Shown here: piece by piece, positions 55,798-64,000 of the stretch
Position numbering within the stretch: the stretch's first letter is position 1
Layout: each line of letters opens with the position of its first letter
From: Prevotella heparinolytica
GTDB lineage: Bacteria; Bacteroidota; Bacteroidia; Bacteroidales; Bacteroidaceae
Direction: 5' to 3'
NCBI RefSeq assembly: GCF_004342845.1
Contig: NZ_SLXB01000004.1
Span: forward strand, 62,001-126,000
DNA length: 64,000 nucleotides
Program-made: the position numbers and the translations under genes
Notes under the pieces: generated by a model
The model's database searches: none
Told to the model about the DNA's origin: nothing
The model's input: only the letters and a program-made list of their open reading frames with translations

Positions 55798-55805
55798 TAT
55801 TTTTG
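55798..55805 (+). promoter_or_regulatory. Predicted -7 box of the parE-coaD-S41 operon
   Basis: TATTTTTG lies 172 bp upstream of the parE start, leaving a leader of about 165 nt that contains the stem-loop at 55843-55910. Confidence 0.55.
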
Positions 55806-55842
55806 CGCAATAGCGAGCGCATGGCAACGCTGTTTTATGATG

Positions 55843-55910
55843 TTCCGGGCACGGACGGCATGGGTTCGATGCATAGAATCCGTCTTAATCGGTGCAACCC
55901 GTGCCCGGAA
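55843..55910 (+). ncRNA. Structured 5' leader upstream of parE (candidate cis-regulatory RNA)
   Basis: TTCCGGGCACGG (55843-55854) pairs perfectly with CCGTGCCCGGAA (55899-55910). Inside the 44-nt loop GACGG/CCGTC can form a second stem. GGGTT in that stem's loop is complementary to AACCC just before the closing arm, so a pseudoknot-like fold is possible. It lies between a predicted promoter and the parE start. No known riboswitch class is recognised. It could also be a DNA palindrome bound by protein. Confidence 0.5.
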
Positions 55911-55977
55911 AATCACAAAGTGTTTTTTCTGCGTTCTCCTCATAAAGTATCAACCGGAAGCATCGTAAAATAGAATA

Positions 55978-57912
55978 ATGGAAGAAAACAACAACCTGCT
56001 CTTATCTCCGGACGGCGAAAACACCCTGCCGGACAACTCCGCCACTTCTACCGTAGAATATACCGACGACAATATCCGCCACCTCGACGACATGGAGCAC
56101 ATCCGTGTACGTTCGGGCATGTACATAGGCCGGCTGGGCGACGGCTCGCAAAGCGACGACGGCATCTATGTGCTGCTGAAGGAAGTGATGGACAACAGCA
56201 TCGACGAATTCAAGATGGGAGCGGGGCGGAAAATTGAAGTTGCCATCGAAGACAACCTGCGCGTCAGCGTGCGCGACTACGGACGGGGCATCCCGCAAGG
56301 CAAGCTGATAGAAGCCGTCAGCAAACTGAACACCGGCGGCAAGTACGACTCGAAAGCCTTCAAAAAGAGCGTGGGGCTGAACGGTGTGGGCATCAAAGCC
56401 GTCAATGCGCTGAGCGCCCGCTTCGAGGTGCGCAGCTATCGCGACGGCAAAGTGCGCTCCGCTACCTTCGAGCGGGGCATGCTGCAAGCCGACACCACCG
56501 AAGACACCACCGAAGAGAACGGAACCTACATCTTCTTCGAACCGGACGGCGGACTGTTCCTGAACTATTCTTTCCAGAACCAGTTTGTCGAAGGGTTGCT
56601 GCGCAACTACACTTATCTCAATACCGGTCTTACCTTTATATATAACGGTCAGCGCATCGTCTCCCGTCATGGGTTGGAAGACCTGCTGAAGGACAACATG
56701 ACCAGCGAAGGCCTCTACGACATCGTCCACCTGAAAGGCGAGGACATCGAAATAGCCTTTACGCACACCAATCAGTACGGCGAGGAGTATTACTCTTTCG
56801 TCAACGGGCAGCACACCACTCAGGGCGGAACACACCAGACGGCACTGAAGGAACACATCGCCCGAACCATCAAGGAGTTCTTCAATAAGAATCAGGAGTA
56901 TGCCGATATCCGCAACGGACTGGTGGCGGCCATCGCCATTGACGTGGAGGAGCCGATGTTCGAGAGCCAGACCAAGACGAAGCTGGGCAGCAACAACATG
57001 TGGCCCGCCGTGCTCCAGGAACAGAAAGCCGCAGGACCCACGGTGAACAAATATGTGGGCGACTTCATCAAGACCGAGGTGGATAACTACCTGCACAAGC
57101 ATCCGTTGGTCAGCGAGGTGATACTGCAAAAGATACAAGACTCCGAGAAAGAGCGCAAAGCCATTGCCGGAGTCACCAAACTGGCACGCGAACGTGCCAA
57201 GAAAGCCAACCTGCACAACCGCAAGCTGCGCGACTGCCGCTACCACCTGAGCGACGGGAAAGGAAAAGCGCAGGAAGAAGAGTCGTGCATATTCATCACC
57301 GAGGGCGACTCTGCCAGCGGCTCCATCACCAAAAGCCGAGATGTGAACACACAGGCCGTATTCAGTCTGCGGGGCAAGCCCCTCAACTCTTACGGACTGA
57401 CCAAGAAAGTGGTGTACGAAAACGAAGAGTTCAACCTGCTGCAAGCCGCCCTGAACATAGAAGAGGGCATAGAGGGGCTGCGCTATAACAAAGTGATCGT
57501 AGCCACCGATGCCGATGTGGACGGCATGCACATCCGCCTGCTCATCATCACGTTCTTCCTGCAATTCTTCCCCGACCTGATAAAGAAAGGGCATGTATAT
57601 ATCTTGCAAACTCCCTTGTTCCGTGTGCGTAATAAGAAGAAGACCAACTACTGCTACACGGAAGAGGAGCGCGTAAAAGCCATCGAGGAGTTAGGCCCCA
57701 ACCCCGAAATCACGCGGTTCAAGGGATTGGGCGAAATATCGCCCGATGAGTTCAAGTATTTCATTGGTAAGGATATGCGCTTGGAGCAGGTGTCCCTGCG
57801 CAAGACAGACCTCGTGAAGGAGTTGCTGGAGTTCTACATGGGAAAGAACACCATGGAGCGGCAAACCTTTATCATCAACAATCTGGTTATAGAAGAAGAT
57901 TTAGCGTCATGA
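55978..57912 (+). CDS. parE: DNA topoisomerase IV subunit B
   Basis: This is a 644-residue type IIA topoisomerase ATPase subunit. It has the GHKL motifs [20 protein letters not shown] and [13 protein letters not shown] in the N-terminal ~240 residues, then the transducer domain. The TOPRIM domain has EGDSASGS and the metal-binding [12 protein letters not shown], and the C-terminus is RFKGLGEI...[12 protein letters not shown]. Its length, without the extra GyrB insert, favours ParE over GyrB. It decatenates replicated chromosomes together with ParC. Its stop overlaps the coaD start by four bases (ATGA). Confidence 0.88.
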   Translation: MEENNNLLLSPDGENTLPDNSATSTVEYTDDNIRHLDDMEHIRVRSGMYIGRLGDGSQSDDGIYVLLKEVMDNSIDEFKMGAGRKIEVAIEDNLRVSVRDYGRGIPQGKLIEAVSKLNTGGKYDSKAFKKSVGLNGVGIKAVNALSARFEVRSYRDGKVRSATFERGMLQADTTEDTTEENGTYIFFEPDGGLFLNYSFQNQFVEGLLRNYTYLNTGLTFIYNGQRIVSRHGLEDLLKDNMTSEGLYDIVHLKGEDIEIAFTHTNQYGEEYYSFVNGQHTTQGGTHQTALKEHIARTIKEFFNKNQEYADIRNGLVAAIAIDVEEPMFESQTKTKLGSNNMWPAVLQEQKAAGPTVNKYVGDFIKTEVDNYLHKHPLVSEVILQKIQDSEKERKAIAGVTKLARERAKKANLHNRKLRDCRYHLSDGKGKAQEEESCIFITEGDSASGSITKSRDVNTQAVFSLRGKPLNSYGLTKKVVYENEEFNLLQAALNIEEGIEGLRYNKVIVATDADVDGMHIRLLIITFFLQFFPDLIKKGHVYILQTPLFRVRNKKKTNYCYTEEERVKAIEELGPNPEITRFKGLGEISPDEFKYFIGKDMRLEQVSLRKTDLVKELLEFYMGKNTMERQTFIINNLVIEEDLAS

Positions 57913-58379
57913 GAAGAGCCATCTTTCCGGGAACATTCGACCCCTTTACCATCGGGCATGCTTCGGTGGTGAACCGCGCGTTGACATTCATAGACGAGAT
58001 TGTCATCGGCATCGGCATCAACGAAAACAAGAACACGTATTTCCCCCTTGACAAGCGCGAACAGATGATACGCGACTACTATCGGAATGAGCCTCGCGTC
58101 ATGGTACAGGCTTACGACAGCCTGACCATCGACTTTGCCAAACAGGTGGACGCTAACTTGATAATACGCGGTATCCGCACCGTGAAGGACTTTGAATACG
58201 AAGAAACCATTGCCGACATCAACCGCAAACTGACGGGAATCGAGACAATCCTGCTCTTCACCGAGCCGGAACTGACGTGTGTCAGCTCTACCATCGTTCG
58301 CGAATTGCTGCAATTCGGCAAAGATATCAGCATGTTCCTGCCGGAAGGAATGGAAATTCCGCCGGCTGACCGGAAATAG
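57909..58379 (+). CDS. coaD: Phosphopantetheine adenylyltransferase
   Basis: This is a 156-residue enzyme of coenzyme A synthesis that joins ATP to 4'-phosphopantetheine to make dephospho-CoA. The nucleotidyltransferase motif is [15 protein letters not shown]. The substrate-binding [12 protein letters not shown] and the second nucleotide motif [10 protein letters not shown] are present. Length is normal. It overlaps parE by ATGA and precedes the S41 protease gene by 10 bp, so translation of the three is probably coupled. Confidence 0.96.
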   Translation: MRRAIFPGTFDPFTIGHASVVNRALTFIDEIVIGIGINENKNTYFPLDKREQMIRDYYRNEPRVMVQAYDSLTIDFAKQVDANLIIRGIRTVKDFEYEETIADINRKLTGIETILLFTEPELTCVSSTIVRELLQFGKDISMFLPEGMEIPPADRK

Positions 58380-58389
58380 AAGAAACGAT

Positions 58390-60009
58390 ATGAAGAAAAT
58401 ACTGTTTATCATAGCATGCCTGTGCCTTGCGACGGTGCAGGCGCAGAATTCGAACAACGAAGCCTTGCGCAAATTGCAAATGGCCGAGTTTGCCATTACC
58501 AACCTTTATGTAGACAAGGTGGATGAAAACAAGCTGGTAGAAGAGGCCATCATCAGGATACTGGCGCAACTTGACCCGCATTCCACCTACAACAATGCCG
58601 AAGAGGTGAAGAAAATGAACGAGCCTTTGCAAGGAAATTTCGAGGGCATCGGCGTGCAGTTTCAGATGATAGAAGACACGCTGCTCGTCATACAACCCGT
58701 GAGCAACGGCCCTTCGGAGAAGGTGGGCATTCTTGCCGGCGACCGTATTGTGGCTGTCAACGACAGTGCCATCGCAGGGGTAAAGATGAGCACGGAAGAC
58801 ATCATGGCCCGTTTGCGCGGCCCGAAGGATTCGGAAGTGAAGCTGACTGTCGTGCGCCGTGGCGTGGACGACTCCTTGTTTTTTACGGTGAAGCGCGACA
58901 AAATACCCATTCTCAGTCTGGACGCCTCGTACATGATACAGCCGCAGACCGGCTACATACGCGTCAATCGTTTCGGGGCGACCACCGCCGAGGAGTTTGT
59001 AAAAGCATTGAAAGCCTTGCAGAAGAAAGGTATGAAAGATTTGATTCTCGACCTGCAAGGAAACGGGGGAGGCTATTTGAATGCCGCTATCGACCTTGCC
59101 AATGAATTCCTGCAACAAAAAGAGTTGATAGTCTATACCGAAGGAAGAGCTGCGCGCCGCAGCGATTTCTTTGCCAAAGGAACGGGCAATTTCAAGCAGG
59201 GACGTCTTGTCGTGTTGGTTGACGAGTATTCTGCTTCGGCCAGTGAAATCGTGACCGGTGCCGTGCAAGACTGGGACAGAGGAGTGGTGGTAGGTCGCCG
59301 CACCTTCGGCAAAGGGCTGGTACAACGGCCTCTCGACCTGCCCGACGGTTCGATGATACGTCTCACCGTGGCCCGCTATTACACCCCTTCGGGCCGCTGT
59401 ATTCAGAAGCCCTATGACAACACTGCCAACCTTGACGGTCGGACGGGCGGAGAAGGCAGTCAGGAAAAATACAATCAGGAACTGACAGACCGTTTCAATC
59501 ATGGGGAAATGATTCATGCAGACAGCATACATTTTGCGGACTCGCTGAAAGTCCGGACAAAGCGCATGGAGCGTATTGTCTACGGGGGCGGAGGCATCAT
59601 GCCGGATTTCTTTGTTCCGATTGACACCACCCGATATACGGATTATCACCGCAATCTCGTGGCCAAAGGTGTGGTCATCAAAGGAGTTGCAAAATATATC
59701 GAGAAGTGCAGGAAAGAGTTGCAGAACCTCTATAAGAAGTTTGAGGCATTCAATGAAAAGTTCGAGATAGACGACGAAATGCTTGCAGGGCTGCGCACGT
59801 TGGCCGACAACGAGAAAATCGCTTTCAACGAAGAACAGTACAGCCGCTCGTTACCGCTGATCAAGACCCAACTCAAAGCCCTGATTGCCCGTGACCTATG
59901 GGATATGAACGAGTATTTCCAAGTGATGAATGCTACCAATAGCAGCGTGGATCAAGCTCTGAAGATATTGAATGAGGGGAAGTATGAGGAGACGATAAAA
60001 GCTGAATAA
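58390..60009 (+). CDS. C-terminal processing peptidase, S41 family
   Basis: This is a 539-residue exported protease with a signal peptide at about 1-19 (ending VQA). A PDZ domain (GPSEKVGILAGDRIVAVNDSAIAG) and the S41 catalytic core follow. The Ser is in VDEYSASASEIV (residues ~281-285) and the general-base Lys in TFGKGLVQ. A helical C-terminal extension (about 430-539) is usual in Bacteroidetes CtpA/Tsp-like enzymes. It degrades or trims periplasmic proteins. The start is ATG 58390 after coaD; an earlier in-frame start inside coaD lacks a signal context. Confidence 0.93.
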   Translation: MKKILFIIACLCLATVQAQNSNNEALRKLQMAEFAITNLYVDKVDENKLVEEAIIRILAQLDPHSTYNNAEEVKKMNEPLQGNFEGIGVQFQMIEDTLLVIQPVSNGPSEKVGILAGDRIVAVNDSAIAGVKMSTEDIMARLRGPKDSEVKLTVVRRGVDDSLFFTVKRDKIPILSLDASYMIQPQTGYIRVNRFGATTAEEFVKALKALQKKGMKDLILDLQGNGGGYLNAAIDLANEFLQQKELIVYTEGRAARRSDFFAKGTGNFKQGRLVVLVDEYSASASEIVTGAVQDWDRGVVVGRRTFGKGLVQRPLDLPDGSMIRLTVARYYTPSGRCIQKPYDNTANLDGRTGGEGSQEKYNQELTDRFNHGEMIHADSIHFADSLKVRTKRMERIVYGGGGIMPDFFVPIDTTRYTDYHRNLVAKGVVIKGVAKYIEKCRKELQNLYKKFEAFNEKFEIDDEMLAGLRTLADNEKIAFNEEQYSRSLPLIKTQLKALIARDLWDMNEYFQVMNATNSSVDQALKILNEGKYEETIKAE

Positions 60010-60017
60010 ACAGAATT

Positions 60018-60623
60018 TCAGTTTCCGAACAACCAGCGGTTCAGCCAACGGTTAATGTAGGCGTTGGCCACGGCACACCCTGCACCCACTACCGCGCCTG
60101 CCAGTACATCCGACGGGTAGTGTACCCCTTCGTTCATGCGCGAGATGCTGACAGAGCAGGCCCATAAAGCCGAGGGGGCTATCACATACCATTTGGGATA
60201 CTTCAGAGAGAGTGAGGTGGCAAGGGCAAAGGCCGTTGCCGTATGTCCGGATGGAAAAGACGGGCTGTTTTCATGACTGTAGGCATGCACCCTATCGGGA
60301 TATTTGTCGTAAGGACGCTCACGGCCTACCAGATATTTCATGCCATAGGTCACGGCGAACGCTCCGGCCACACTGGTACCTATGTAGGCCGCATCTTTTA
60401 ACAACTCTTTATCGTGCCTGATCCAAGCCACGGCAGCCATGGCTACGGGGACACCGACAGCGATGTACGGTTCCGTTACCGAAACAATCTTGTTGTAGTT
60501 GCGTATGAACTGCCCATTCCAGCTGTTCACTTTGTGCAAAATATCAATATCACAGTTTTGAGCCGGGAGGTTGAACGCGATAAGTAGGGCGAAATATGCA
60601 CAAAAAACATTTCTTTTCATCAA
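60018..60623 (-). CDS. PAP2-family membrane phosphatase
   Basis: This 201-residue protein has a signal/first span (VFCAYFALLIAFNLPAQ). The three phosphatase motifs are KYLVGRERPYD, PSFPSGHTATAFA (catalytic His) and SRMNEGVHYPSDVLAGA (second His). It is probably a periplasm-facing lipid phosphatase acting on undecaprenyl-, phosphatidylglycero- or lipid A-type phosphates; the substrate is not determinable. It is convergent with the S41 gene with an 8-bp gap. Confidence 0.93.
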   Translation of the reverse strand: MMKRNVFCAYFALLIAFNLPAQNCDIDILHKVNSWNGQFIRNYNKIVSVTEPYIAVGVPVAMAAVAWIRHDKELLKDAAYIGTSVAGAFAVTYGMKYLVGRERPYDKYPDRVHAYSHENSPSFPSGHTATAFALATSLSLKYPKWYVIAPSALWACSVSISRMNEGVHYPSDVLAGAVVGAGCAVANAYINRWLNRWLFGN

Positions 60624-60642
60624 TTAACTTATTGGTTTGGTG

Positions 60643-60650
60643 CAAAGATA
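60643..60650 (-). promoter_or_regulatory. Predicted -7 box for the PAP2 gene
   Basis: The complement reads TATCTTTG, 20 bp upstream of the PAP2 start. It is back-to-back with the AraC promoter 34 bp away. Confidence 0.6.
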
Positions 60651-60683
60651 GAATAAACTGATAGAGTTTTCATAAAAAAGCTC

Positions 60684-60691
60684 TATCTTTG
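60684..60691 (+). promoter_or_regulatory. Predicted -7 box for the AraC-family gene at 60725
   Basis: TATCTTTG lies 33 bp upstream of the ATG. Confidence 0.6.
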
Positions 60692-60724
60692 TCAATTAGT
60701 TTATTATAATTCGCTAATTATTTC

Positions 60725-61627
60725 ATGGGATTGGAAACTTATTGCAAGCGACAGATTAACTGTAATGAATGTCCCCAAAAATCGGAAGGAGTATTGGTTT
60801 ATCACCATTATTCCAAGGGGCAACATTTCTCTGCCGAAAAGTTTACCCAGAACTGCATGCTCTTTATGTTGCAGGGCGAATTGCTTGTAAACAGTGAAGA
60901 ATATCCCGGAACCACCCTCCAAAGCCGCCAAATCATTTTGCAAGCCATCGGCTCCAAAGTGGAGTTGCTGGCTTTGACAGAAGTAGAATATATCGTGTAT
61001 TGGTTCACCGAGCTTCCGGTGCTATGCGAAGAGCGTTACAAAGAGATATTGGAACGTTCGCAAACTCCGCTGACCTATACCCCGCTGACAGCAATCGCCG
61101 CACTGCAAAATCAACTGGACTTCCTGGTGGCCTATCTCAAGGATCAACCTTATGCCTGCGGCAGGTATCTGGAAATAAAATGTAAGGAACTGGTGTACAT
61201 CCTGACATGCTATTATCCGTTGCCTCAAATCAGTTCTTTCTTCTACCCCATCAGTACGTACACGGAAAGCTTCCAGTATTTTGTGATGCAGAATTACGAC
61301 AAGGTGAAGAATGTGGAAGAGTTCGCACATTTGGGAGGATATACCACCACTACTTTCCGCCGTCTCTTTAAAAACATGTATGGAGTGCCGGTGTACGAAT
61401 GGATTCTGGACAAGAAACGGGAAGGCATCTTGAATGATTTGCAATATACCAAGCAACGTATCTCGGTCATCAGTTCCCGATACGGCTTCGATTCTCTATC
61501 TCATTTTGCGCATTTTTGTAAAGATTCTTTTGGTGATACTCCTCGTAACCTTAGGAAGCGGTTGGTAAGCGGAGAGAAAATTACAATCGTTTATAAAAGA
61601 CAAGATAAAGATTCGGACGACGAGTAA
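60725..61627 (+). CDS. AraC-family transcriptional regulator
   Basis: This is a 300-residue protein. Its Cys-bearing N-terminus (CKRQINCNECPQKSEG) precedes a cupin-like region (ENCMLFMLQGELLVNSEEYPGTTLQSRQ in outline). The C-terminal double HTH is VEEFAHLGGYTTTTFRRLFKNMYGVPVYEWILDKKREGI and ISSRYGFDSLSHFAHFCKDSFGDTPRNLRKR. The Cys cluster could respond to redox or metal, but this is only a possibility. The target is unknown. A mobile element is inserted immediately after the stop, and its target duplication overlaps the stop codon. Confidence 0.9.
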   Translation: MGLETYCKRQINCNECPQKSEGVLVYHHYSKGQHFSAEKFTQNCMLFMLQGELLVNSEEYPGTTLQSRQIILQAIGSKVELLALTEVEYIVYWFTELPVLCEERYKEILERSQTPLTYTPLTAIAALQNQLDFLVAYLKDQPYACGRYLEIKCKELVYILTCYYPLPQISSFFYPISTYTESFQYFVMQNYDKVKNVEEFAHLGGYTTTTFRRLFKNMYGVPVYEWILDKKREGILNDLQYTKQRISVISSRYGFDSLSHFAHFCKDSFGDTPRNLRKRLVSGEKITIVYKRQDKDSDDE

Positions 61628-61630
61628 TTT

Positions 61631-61976
61631 ACCTGAATTCGGGATAAGAAGCAGGTCGATAACCCACCCGGCGACCTGTATTTCAAAGTAAATGTTTATT
61701 GATTATCAGTTGCTTACTCCTGACTTGTCAGACGCTTGCATCTGACGGCTCAAACACTTGTGTCTGTCACGTCAGGCACAAGTGTCTGTCGGCTTGAACA
61801 CTTGCCTCTGTCACGACAAAGGCTTGCAGCTGTCAAACAGAGGGAGGGCGGTCGGCGTAAAAGGCTCTCTTCTCTTCCGGTTGATCTCCGTAAACCGGTA
61901 CATCTGGGAAATATCCGTCCGATAGGATGCTGCCCCTCATCTTTAGCAAAAGGAACTACCTATCCCTAACTCAGGT
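61631..61976 (+). mobile_element. 346-bp MITE-like element after the AraC gene
   Basis: It starts ACCTGAATTCGGG and ends with the complement of ACCTGAGTTAGGG. The direct repeat AGTAATTT flanks it at 61623-61630 and 61977-61984. Full-length alignment with the 21.2-kb element includes the five-unit 22-bp array (about 61724-61833, best unit CTCAAACACTTGTGTCTGT). No coding capacity is evident. The rest of the gap to frdC (61985-62148) has only the promoter. Confidence 0.9.
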
Positions 61977-62070
61977 AGTAATTTGGAGGCTTGTTTCACG
62001 GGTCTTCCATGTCCTTTCCTCTATTATGGAATAATTTCTTTAATTCCTTGCTTAATCAAGGTTTTTCCTC

Positions 62071-62078
62071 TATTTTTG
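62071..62078 (+). promoter_or_regulatory. Predicted promoter of the frd operon
   Basis: TATTTTTG matches the -7 consensus. CTTGC at 62047-62051 lies about 20 bp upstream as a plausible -33 element. The start codon is 71 bp downstream. Confidence 0.65.
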
Positions 62079-62148
62079 CGAGAAAATAGTGAAAGTGTCT
62101 TCAATAAATAATATTTCTAACTATTAAATAACTTAAATTCAATCATTT

Positions 62149-62847
62149 ATGTGGTTAAGTAATTCATCTGTAGGAAGGAAAGTGGTGATGAGCGTTACCG
62201 GCATCGCCCTTGTCCTGTTTCTAACGTTTCACATGGCGATGAACCTTGTTGCATTGGTTTCGGCCGATGGATACAACATGGTTTGTGAGTTCCTGGGAGC
62301 AAACTGGTACGCGCTGGCAGCCACAGCAGGTTTGGCCGCCTTGTTCATCATCCACATCATCTATGCATTCTGGCTGACTATGCAGAACCGCAAAGCCCGC
62401 GGTAACGAACGCTACGCAGTGGTGGATAAACCGAAAAACGTGGAATGGGCTTCGCAGAACATGCTCGTATTGGGTATCATCGTTATTGTCGGTCTGGCTT
62501 TGCACATGGTGAACTTCTGGTCTAAGATGCAGTTGCCCGAGCTGATGCACAACATGGGCATGCACGCTGACACAATGACGCTGGCGTATGCTGCCAATGG
62601 CATTTATCACATTCAGAACACATTCAGCAATCCGGTATTCGTAGTGCTTTATCTCATCTGGTTGGCGGCATTGTGGTTCCACCTGACACACGGGTTCTGG
62701 AGTTCCATGCAGTCGTTGGGCTGGAACAACAAAGTATGGATCGAGCGTTGGAAATGTATCTCCAACATATACTCTACCATCATTGTTGCAGGCTTCGCTC
62801 TGGTAGTTGTCGTATTCTTTGTAAAATCTCTGTGCGGCACTTGCTAA
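62149..62847 (+). CDS. frdC: Fumarate reductase/succinate dehydrogenase cytochrome b subunit
   Basis: This is a 232-residue membrane anchor with five hydrophobic spans: MSVTGIALVLFLTFHMAMNLVAL, WYALAATAGLAALFIIHIIYAFWL, MLVLGIIVIVGLALHMVNFW, VFVVLYLIWLAALWFHLTHGFW and IIVAGFALVVVVFFV. His residues in spans 1, 2, 3 and 4 are candidate haem b ligands, as in the dihaem Wolinella-type anchor. It passes electrons from menaquinol to the flavoprotein encoded 36 bp downstream, the terminal step of anaerobic fumarate respiration in Bacteroides. Confidence 0.94.
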   Translation: MWLSNSSVGRKVVMSVTGIALVLFLTFHMAMNLVALVSADGYNMVCEFLGANWYALAATAGLAALFIIHIIYAFWLTMQNRKARGNERYAVVDKPKNVEWASQNMLVLGIIVIVGLALHMVNFWSKMQLPELMHNMGMHADTMTLAYAANGIYHIQNTFSNPVFVVLYLIWLAALWFHLTHGFWSSMQSLGWNNKVWIERWKCISNIYSTIIVAGFALVVVVFFVKSLCGTC

Positions 62848-62882
62848 AATTAAATTGTAAATGACTAAATTGAAATTGCATT

Positions 62883-64000
62883 ATGACTAAGATCGATTCT
62901 AAAATACCCGAAGGGCCGGTAGCTGAGAAATGGACCAACTATAAAGCTCACCAAAAACTTGTAAACCCTGCCAACAAACGTCGTTTGGACATCATCGTAG
63001 TAGGAACCGGACTTGCCGGTGCATCTGCTGCCGCTTCGCTTGGCGAAATGGGTTTCAGAGTATTCAACTTCTGCATTCAGGACTCTCCACGGCGTGCGCA
63101 CTCCATCGCTGCACAAGGTGGTATCAACGCTGCAAAGAATTATCAAAATGACGGTGACTCCGTTTACCGTCTGTTCTACGATACAGTAAAGGGTGGCGAC
63201 TACCGTGCCCGCGAAGCCAACGTTTACCGCTTGGCCGAAGTTTCTAACAGTATCATCGACCAGTGCGTGGCACAAGGTGTGCCTTTCGCTCGCGAATACG
63301 GAGGCTTGCTGGACAACCGCTCTTTCGGTGGCGCGCAGGTTTCGCGTACATTCTACGCCAAAGGTCAGACCGGACAGCAGTTGCTGCTGGGTGCATATTC
63401 GGCACTGAGCCGTCAGGTGAATGTAGGTACTGTGAAGCTTTACACTCGCTATGAAATGGAAGATGTTGTCCTTGTGGACGGACGTGCACGTGGTATCATC
63501 GCCAAGAACCTCGTGACCGGTAAGCTGGAACGCTTTGCCGCCCATGCTGTGGTTATCGCCACCGGCGGATATGGCAACGCTTACTTCCTCTCTACCAACG
63601 CTATGACTTGTAACTGTACGGCAGCTGTGGCTTGCTACCGCAAGGGAGCTTGGTTTGCCAACCCGGCATATGTGCAGATTCACCCCACTTGTATCCCCGT
63701 TCACGGTGACAAGCAGTCTAAATTGACGTTGATGTCAGAGTCTTTGCGTAACGACGGGCGCATCTGGGTGCCGAAAAAGATAGAAGACGCCAAGAAACTA
63801 CAGGAAGGCACGCTGCAAGGAAAAGATATCCCCGAAGAAGATCGCGATTACTATCTGGAACGTCGCTATCCGGCATTCGGTAACCTCGTGCCGCGTGACG
63901 TGGCCAGCCGTGCAGCCAAAGAACGCTGCGACAAAGGCTTCGGCGTGAACAACACAGGTTTGGCCGTATTCCTCGACTTCAGCGACGCCATCAACCGCTT
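62883..64000 (+). CDS. frdA: Fumarate reductase/succinate dehydrogenase flavoprotein subunit (3' partial)
   Basis: The frame starts at ATG 62883 and is still open at the window end (372 codons seen of an expected ~640). The Rossmann FAD motif is [38 protein letters not shown] contains the His that covalently holds FAD in this family, [15 protein letters not shown] binds FAD, and [10 protein letters not shown] and SESLRNDG line the dicarboxylate site. It reduces fumarate to succinate using electrons relayed from FrdC through the FrdB iron-sulfur subunit, expected just beyond the window. Confidence 0.96.
   Translation, partial: MTKIDSKIPEGPVAEKWTNYKAHQKLVNPANKRRLDIIVVGTGLAGASAAASLGEMGFRVFNFCIQDSPRRAHSIAAQGGINAAKNYQNDGDSVYRLFYDTVKGGDYRAREANVYRLAEVSNSIIDQCVAQGVPFAREYGGLLDNRSFGGAQVSRTFYAKGQTGQQLLLGAYSALSRQVNVGTVKLYTRYEMEDVVLVDGRARGIIAKNLVTGKLERFAAHAVVIATGGYGNAYFLSTNAMTCNCTAAVACYRKGAWFANPAYVQIHPTCIPVHGDKQSKLTLMSESLRNDGRIWVPKKIEDAKKLQEGTLQGKDIPEEDRDYYLERRYPAFGNLVPRDVASRAAKERCDKGFGVNNTGLAVFLDFSDAINR

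Noticed and set aside
56002-57609. 535-codon minus-strand open frame
   Set aside because: Antisense shadow of parE, with no recognisable motif or upstream signal.
58279-60009. S41 protease start inside coaD
   Set aside because: A start at 58279 would hide the signal peptide. ATG 58390 follows coaD by 10 bp and begins a clean signal sequence.

Overview
The window looks like a gut Bacteroides chromosome. The evidence is a SusC/SusD pair, two hybrid two-component sensors (HTCS) with AraC output domains, Bacteroidales-type -7 promoter boxes (TAnnTTTG), many lipoprotein signals, and a fumarate reductase frdC-frdA start. The species cannot be fixed from the sequence alone.

Region 1 (1-34.1 kb) is a large xylan utilisation locus. 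A plus-strand enzyme run encodes a GH10 with inserted CBMs (5' end outside the window), a GH5, a second GH10, a GH115 (broken), a GH3, a GH43-GH8 fusion, a CE6-CBM48-CE1 fusion and a GH43. It converges on a minus-strand HTCS at 16.4-20.5 kb. A compositionally distinct, AT-richer SusC/SusD pair (22-27.2 kb) follows, flanked by remnants of a RhuM-family gene and an IS982-type transposase. Next comes a minus-strand operon: acetylesterase, GPH-type symporter, GH43 and GH67. A second HTCS (34.5-38.6 kb) is divergent from it. Together these genes would bind xylan at the surface, cut it with endo-xylanases, remove acetyl, feruloyl, glucuronyl and arabinosyl groups, import oligosaccharides by SusCD and the symporter, and finish with xylosidases.

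Region 2 (39.4-46.3 kb) is an RND efflux operon (membrane fusion protein, AcrB-like pump, a 41-residue membrane miniprotein, outer-membrane factor) with a divergent AraC regulator. Region 3 (46.4-64 kb) is mostly housekeeping: lipoproteins, DacB-type peptidase, thioredoxin-like protein, Lpd, Na/Ca exchanger, acetyltransferase, a parE-coaD-S41 protease operon with a structured leader, PAP2 phosphatase, an AraC regulator, and the start of the frd operon.

The most unusual content is repetitive DNA. Four short non-coding elements (239-346 bp) have ACCTGA-ATTCGG-type inverted ends and 7-8 bp target duplications. They sit at 6.4, 21.2, 38.9 and 61.6 kb, and the first splits the GH115 gene. Inside and outside these elements are short tandem arrays of imperfect palindromes with a period of 21-23 bp. 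The core sequence differs from locus to locus, but the architecture (about 16-bp palindrome plus about 6-bp spacer) is kept. No tRNA, rRNA or CRISPR array was recognised.
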